From Motacilla alba alba (Eukaryota > Chordata > Aves > Passeriformes > Motacillidae), in contig NC_052033.1 of the NCBI RefSeq assembly GCF_015832195.1, positions 1,240,001 through 1,304,000 of the forward strand: a DNA stretch of 64,000 nt, written 5' to 3'. The notes under the pieces were generated by a model, which saw only the letters and a program-made list of their open reading frames with translations, did not search any database and was not told the origin of the DNA. Of the stretch, positions 62,301 through 64,000 are shown piece after piece. The translations under genes and the position numbers were made by a program. How positions within the stretch are numbered: the first letter of the stretch is position 1; each line of letters begins with the position of its first letter.

Positions 62301-63914
62301 GGCACCTCCCTTTCCCTGTGGAGATGGAGGCACTGCTGGTATGGAGGGGCAGGGAAGTGGGGTGGGTGCTGGGAAGGGGGACAGGGAAGAGGCTTTGGAG
62401 GTGCCACATGCAGTGTGACAGGGGCAGTTGGTGTTTCAGGAGAGGAAATGGAGCGTGCGCATGGCAGGAGCTTGGGAAGTGCAGTGCCATGGAGTGGGCA
62501 GGGAAGAGGCAGGTGCCGTGGGCAAGCAGTGGCAGCAGGGATGAGGAAGGGACAAACACGTGGGGCTGATGGGACCCTGCATGTCTGGCTGCCTGAACAT
62601 TGTCCTTTGCAGAAGGGACACAGCGCCCGCCGGCTGGTTGTGCTGATGCCTGGAGGCATGGAGTACCTCACCAGGATCAGGACATTCACTGTGAGTTTGA
62701 GCTGTGAATTCCTTCATTGGTCTGGACTCTGAGCCACACCAGGGAATTCCCTTATCTGACAAGGAATAATGTGTCTGCCTGTTCTTGGGCCTGCCTGGTC
62801 AGGGTATTAATTTCCTTCTTTCCTTGCTTCAGGTGGCCAAGGAGCTCTTGCAGGAGATCTGTGAGCAGATGGGAATAGGTGAACAGCAAGAAACACAGGA
62901 CTTTGTTCTCTTTGCTATCAGGAGTGACGACAAAAATCTCGGCAAGTAGAGACCAGCGTGGTGCTTCCCTCTTCCAGCAGCCTCTGCAAAAGGGAGCATC
63001 ACAGCTCCTGCTTGGAATAGCTCCTCCACCCTTGCTGCCTCCTGGGAGGGTCCTCTTAAGCAGTTTCCCTCAGTATTAGAGTTAAGGATTGATCCTTCTC
63101 AGGGGCTGTGTTGCTTGTTCCTGAAAGAGGTGTGGGGTTCTATGTCCCTTTGGAATGGCTGATGGTTGGAGTCTCAGGGCAGGGTGGAACTGAGTTGGGC
63201 AGGGTGGAACTGAGGTGTGCAGGAAGGCTCCTGTCCCAGCCTCTCCACCGAGAAGGATGGATGACCCTCTCTCTGTGTCATGTAGGTAAAATGGTGAGAC
63301 CAATAAAACTGGAGGAGTATCTCCATGATTACCTGCTGGAGGACAAGCTGGTCACTGTGACCTTACGCAGGCTCATCTGGAGGACACCTCTGCACTTTGA
63401 CAACCAGGTTTACACAGATGTCCATTATGGACAGGTAAGCAAGAGCAGGACCCTCCCTAGCAGGGACAGATGTAGTGTCCCAGCCAACAGGAATGTCCCA
63501 AGGGGGCTGAAAAAGCAGGAGGGCTTTGACTGATAGGCTTTGTGTGCTGTTTCTGGGAGTGACTAAACACTGAAGCTATGGATGCCAGGAAGGCTCTGTG
63601 CCTGTGGCCTTAGCCTGGAGCAGTGCTGTTCCACACATTGTTCAGCTCCCCAGGCTCTTCCTGAGCTCAGCCTTTGTTTTGCATTATCAGCAGCAGGATG
63701 TGGGTCTGTGCAGCCCAGCACTGCCCAGACTTGCCTGTACCCTCTGGCAGCTTTAGCAAAGGCCTCTTTGCTGTGCTGTCCCTCAGGTGCTGTGGGATTA
63801 CCTGAATGGGAGGATCCTGCTGAACCAGAACAAAGAAATGGAGATGCAAGTGGGCCTTTTGGCAATGCTCCAGCACTGGGCCAAAGTGGAGCAGCAGAAC
63901 TCTGCTCCCTCCAG
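23411..63914 (+). CDS. MYO15B: MYO15B, unconventional myosin-XVB (right-truncated, 60 coding exons placed)
   Basis: This is a class XV myosin: motor, IQ neck, MyTH4, linker, FERM-like block, SH3, MyTH4, FERM. The coding start is ATG 23411, the first ATG after an in-frame TGA at 23369-23371. In total 9686 coding nt (3228 codons plus 2 nt) join in frame. Exon lists are in the domain entries below. MYO15B rather than MYO15A is supported by the LLGL2 neighbour, the GHSGSGKT P-loop, and linker motifs ([32 protein letters not shown]) that I recall from human MYO15B. Class XV myosins carry cargo to the tips of actin protrusions; the cell role of XVB is poorly known and was long treated as a pseudogene in human. 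Here there is no frameshift or stop, so it looks functional. The final part of the FERM domain is beyond the window. Confidence 0.93.
27500..27560 (+). repeat. CR1 LINE 3' end scrap in MYO15B intron
   Basis: GTTGGACTTCATGATCCTTG, then TGGGTCCCTTCCAATTCAG and a TATTCTGTGATCC end are the last ~60 bp of a CR1 element. It lies in the intron before exon 27644. Confidence 0.75.
28780..28904 (+). repeat. CR1 LINE 3' fragment in MYO15B intron
   Basis: CCAAGGCCAGGCTGGACAGG, then CATGGCAGGGGAATGAAATG and ATCTTTAAGGTCCC with an AACCCAAACCATTCTGTGAT end identify the final ~125 bp of a CR1 element, in the intron before exon 29037. Confidence 0.85.
30454..31110 (+). repeat. Ancient sauropsid interspersed repeat (CR1-superfamily-like)
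   Basis: The stretch opens AAGAACATAAGAATGGC and continues GACCCATCTGATACCCTG. In the middle it has TCTGTGAAAAACACCTTTCT and CTATCATAACCCTCAGCTCT. Near the end it has GTGGGCTTCATGTGCCATTT and CTGAATAATTTCATAC. I recognise this order of blocks from old repeats widespread in turtles and crocodilians. It is heavily mutated, in the intron before exon 31365. Family assignment is from memory. Confidence 0.6.
34018..34600 (-). mobile_element. Solo LTR of an endogenous retrovirus (passerine ERVK-like)
   Basis: It starts TGTGAAAAACACG and ends CTATAACA on the + strand, a TG...CA element of 583 bp. The flanks (AATATA at 34012 and TATATA at 34601) match at 5 of 6 bases, consistent with an aged 6-bp target duplication. 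Internal blocks such as GACAATAAGAGACAAGGACC and CCCCTCCTTGGGTCTGCC are familiar from passerine genomes. No internal retroviral sequence adjoins it. Orientation is inferred. It lies in the intron before exon 34630. Confidence 0.7.
37149..37168 (+). repeat. Poly-A run
   Basis: An uninterrupted run of about 20 A inside the intron before exon 37404. No retroposed body is recognisable next to it. Confidence 0.75.
39280..39700 (+). other. MYO15B: MYO15B converter end and two IQ-like motifs
   Basis: Exons 39280-39455 and 39607-39700, residues about 1663-1752. They begin [14 protein letters not shown], which completes the motor after GVTK. IQ1 (about 1685-1705) reads [17 protein letters not shown] and IQ2 (about 1708-1728) reads [14 protein letters not shown] with KRYMRL after the junction. 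Both fit the IQxxxRGxxxR pattern only loosely, the first lacking the leading Ile-Gln. They should bind calmodulin or myosin light chains as a short lever arm. The donor after 39455 is gtcagg, weaker than usual. Confidence 0.85.
40050..40412 (+). mobile_element. Endogenous retroviral LTR remnant (passerine type)
   Basis: The right end is well marked: CACTGCCCAGGGTGTATC, GGCCCTTAATGAATACCTAC, TTTATTCTCTAACTC and GTAGCCTCTCCAGGCATCA, the usual 3' end of a common passerine LTR with a degraded AATAAA. The left border is not clear; about 40050 is an estimate. I found no target-site duplication. It sits in the 3.8 kb intron between the IQ and MyTH4-1 exons. Confidence 0.65.
43475..48837 (+). other. 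MYO15B: MYO15B MyTH4-1 domain and lead-in exons
   Basis: Exons 43475-43532, 45067-45197, 45305-45400, 46964-47199, 47280-47458, 48133-48205 and 48631-48837, residues about 1753-2079. [10 protein letters not shown] starts the lead-in. The MyTH4 core carries [71 protein letters not shown] and [49 protein letters not shown] and [13 protein letters not shown] follow, as in MYO15A. MyTH4 domains bind microtubules or partners in tandem with FERM. The 3.8 kb intron before 43475 holds an LTR, and a small extra exon there is not excluded. Confidence 0.9.
44040..44160 (+). repeat. AT-rich degenerate short-period repeat
   Basis: Related units of the form (T)ATAACA and TAATAACTT recur: AATGTAATAACTTGAAATA, GGATATAACAGTATAATAAC and GGGATGTAACAATGTAACAA. 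The period is irregular. It may be a decayed minisatellite or part of an old LTR. Confidence 0.5.
48929..54551 (+). other. MYO15B: MYO15B Pro/Met/Gln-rich linker (10 exons)
   Basis: Exons 48929-49008, 49197-49294, 49477-49564, 50903-51013, 51159-51253, 51841-52062, 52548-52644, 52978-53151, 53411-53597, 53714-53804 and 54344-54551 (eleven pieces counting the last), residues about 2079-2562. Conserved islands sit in low complexity: [25 protein letters not shown], a Met-rich [30 protein letters not shown], six Gln from CAG repeats (about 51879-51896), a charged run with two EELEKRK copies, [24 protein letters not shown] and [15 protein letters not shown]. The Gln-rich and MKGGG parts also occur in MYO15A. 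The islands are likely short binding motifs. Function is not known. Confidence 0.87.
55669..58164 (+). other. MYO15B: MYO15B internal FERM-like block
   Basis: Exons 55669-55784, 56321-56380, 56614-56689, 57172-57290, 57503-57621 and 58023-58164, residues about 2563-2773. [35 protein letters not shown] and [19 protein letters not shown] correspond to a FERM central lobe. [18 protein letters not shown] and [19 protein letters not shown] followed by [18 protein letters not shown] correspond to a PH-like F3 lobe. The ubiquitin-like F1 lobe is missing or unrecognisable, as I recall for MYO15A. Donor gttcag after 55784 is weak, and codon TG|C at 57621/58023 gives Cys where I expect Ser. Confidence 0.87.
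58297..58879 (+). other. MYO15B: MYO15B SH3 domain
   Basis: Exons 58297-58408 and 58719-58879, residues about 2774-2864. [18 protein letters not shown] takes the place of the ALYDY strand. KGDLIELL gives the acidic loop and second strand. [19 protein letters not shown] holds the conserved Trp, Gly and the FP pair of the ligand groove. A Ser/Arg-rich hydrophilic tail follows before MyTH4-2. The first exon ends two-thirds through the domain, so the pair must be spliced together for a fold. Confidence 0.9.
58562..58593 (+). repeat. TA/TG microsatellite
   Basis: TATATATTTATATATATG runs into GTGAGTGTGTGT. It lies inside the intron that splits the SH3 domain. Confidence 0.75.
59140..61309 (+). other. 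MYO15B: MYO15B MyTH4-2 domain
   Basis: Exons 59140-59252, 59346-59409, 59647-59719, 60100-60176, 60551-60627 and 61179-61309, residues about 2865-3042. [16 protein letters not shown] opens the domain, then [43 protein letters not shown], and [18 protein letters not shown] followed by ATKFLQLA. This order matches the second MyTH4 of class XV myosins, which packs against the C-terminal FERM as one unit. Confidence 0.9.
61387..62183 (-). mobile_element. Solo LTR with perfect 6-bp target duplication
   Basis: On the + strand it begins TGTCATAG and ends CGCCACA, 797 bp, flanked by GGACAC at 61381-61386 and again at 62184-62189. A 6-bp duplication is typical of class II (ERVK) insertions. Blocks such as CAGGTGTCTGCTAAGGAAGG, AAATTAAGGGGCTCTCAG, GGAATGCTTGGCTCCTG and CAGCCAGCCACATCCTGCAA are ones I recall from a very common passerine LTR. 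The reverse orientation is inferred from the degraded polyadenylation signal read on the - strand near 61590. It is in the intron between the last MyTH4-2 exon and the FERM exons. Confidence 0.85.
62244..63914 (+). other. MYO15B: MYO15B C-terminal FERM domain (partial)
   Basis: Exons 62244-62338, 62613-62690, 62833-62941, 63286-63434 and 63787-63914, residues about 3043-3228. [20 protein letters not shown] ends MyTH4-2. [20 protein letters not shown] and [14 protein letters not shown] form the F1 ubiquitin-like lobe. [15 protein letters not shown] and [19 protein letters not shown] are the linker and the start of F2, with [14 protein letters not shown] its helices. The remaining F2 and the F3 lobe are beyond the right edge. 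The intron after 62941 is GC-AG. Confidence 0.9.
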
Positions 63915-64000
63915 GTAAGTCTGCGGCAGAGGGCATCTCTCTGTGATGGCCATAGGCACCACAGGGGTTAGGAGCAGGTACCTGGAAGTCCTCTCTGAAC

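Noticed and set aside
23411..63914. Assignment of the myosin to MYO15A
   Set aside because: The neighbour is LLGL2 rather than LLGL1, the P-loop is GHSGSGKT, the N-terminal exon is not proline-rich, and linker motifs fit MYO15B.
1..64000. tRNA, rRNA, snoRNA genes, CRISPR arrays, bacterial operon features
   Set aside because: None seen; spliced vertebrate genes with avian repeats explain the window.

Overview
The window is vertebrate nuclear DNA, almost certainly from a songbird (passerine). It has GT-AG split genes and CR1 LINE 3' ends (positions 2085, 23106, 27500 and 28780). It also has endogenous retroviral LTRs whose sequence I recognise from memory as passerine-type (34018-34600, about 40050-40412, 61387-62183). 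No database search was possible, so species-level placement is open.

Two protein-coding genes lie on the + strand, head to tail. Positions 1-9895 hold the 3' part of LLGL2 (Lgl/tomosyn-family polarity protein): 16 exons, 664 residues plus stop, entering mid-gene at the left edge. Its 3' UTR follows, with AATAAA signals at 10227 and 10531. Positions about 10.6-23.36 kb are a gene-poor gap with short simple repeats, one CR1 scrap and a triple AGGTCA array, and no gene that I can support. From 23368 to the right edge lies MYO15B, an unconventional class XV myosin. I placed 60 coding exons, giving 3228 codons plus 2 nt. The reading frame is maintained across every junction, and the gene runs off the right end inside its last FERM domain.

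MYO15B layout: a single-exon 989-residue Lys/Glu/Ser-rich N-terminal extension (23411-26377); a motor domain (26453 to about 39300) with P-loop, switch I and switch II; two IQ-like motifs (39280-39700); MyTH4-1 (45067-48837); a long Pro/Met/Gln-rich linker (48929-54551); a partial FERM-like block (55669-58164); SH3 (58297-58879); MyTH4-2 (59140-61309); and FERM (62244-63914 onward).

The neighbour pair is informative. LLGL2-MYO15B mirrors LLGL1-MYO15A, which are close neighbours in human 17p11.2, so this is one half of an ancient duplicated gene pair. The most interesting observations are the large uncharacterised N-terminal extension with a basic amphipathic patch, the non-canonical P-loop (GHSGSGKT) in an otherwise well-kept motor, a 99-nt in-frame intron that looks like a tandem duplication, a splice junction usable as both acceptor and donor at 23367/23368, a GC-AG intron, and an LTR inserted 29 nt from a 3' splice site.
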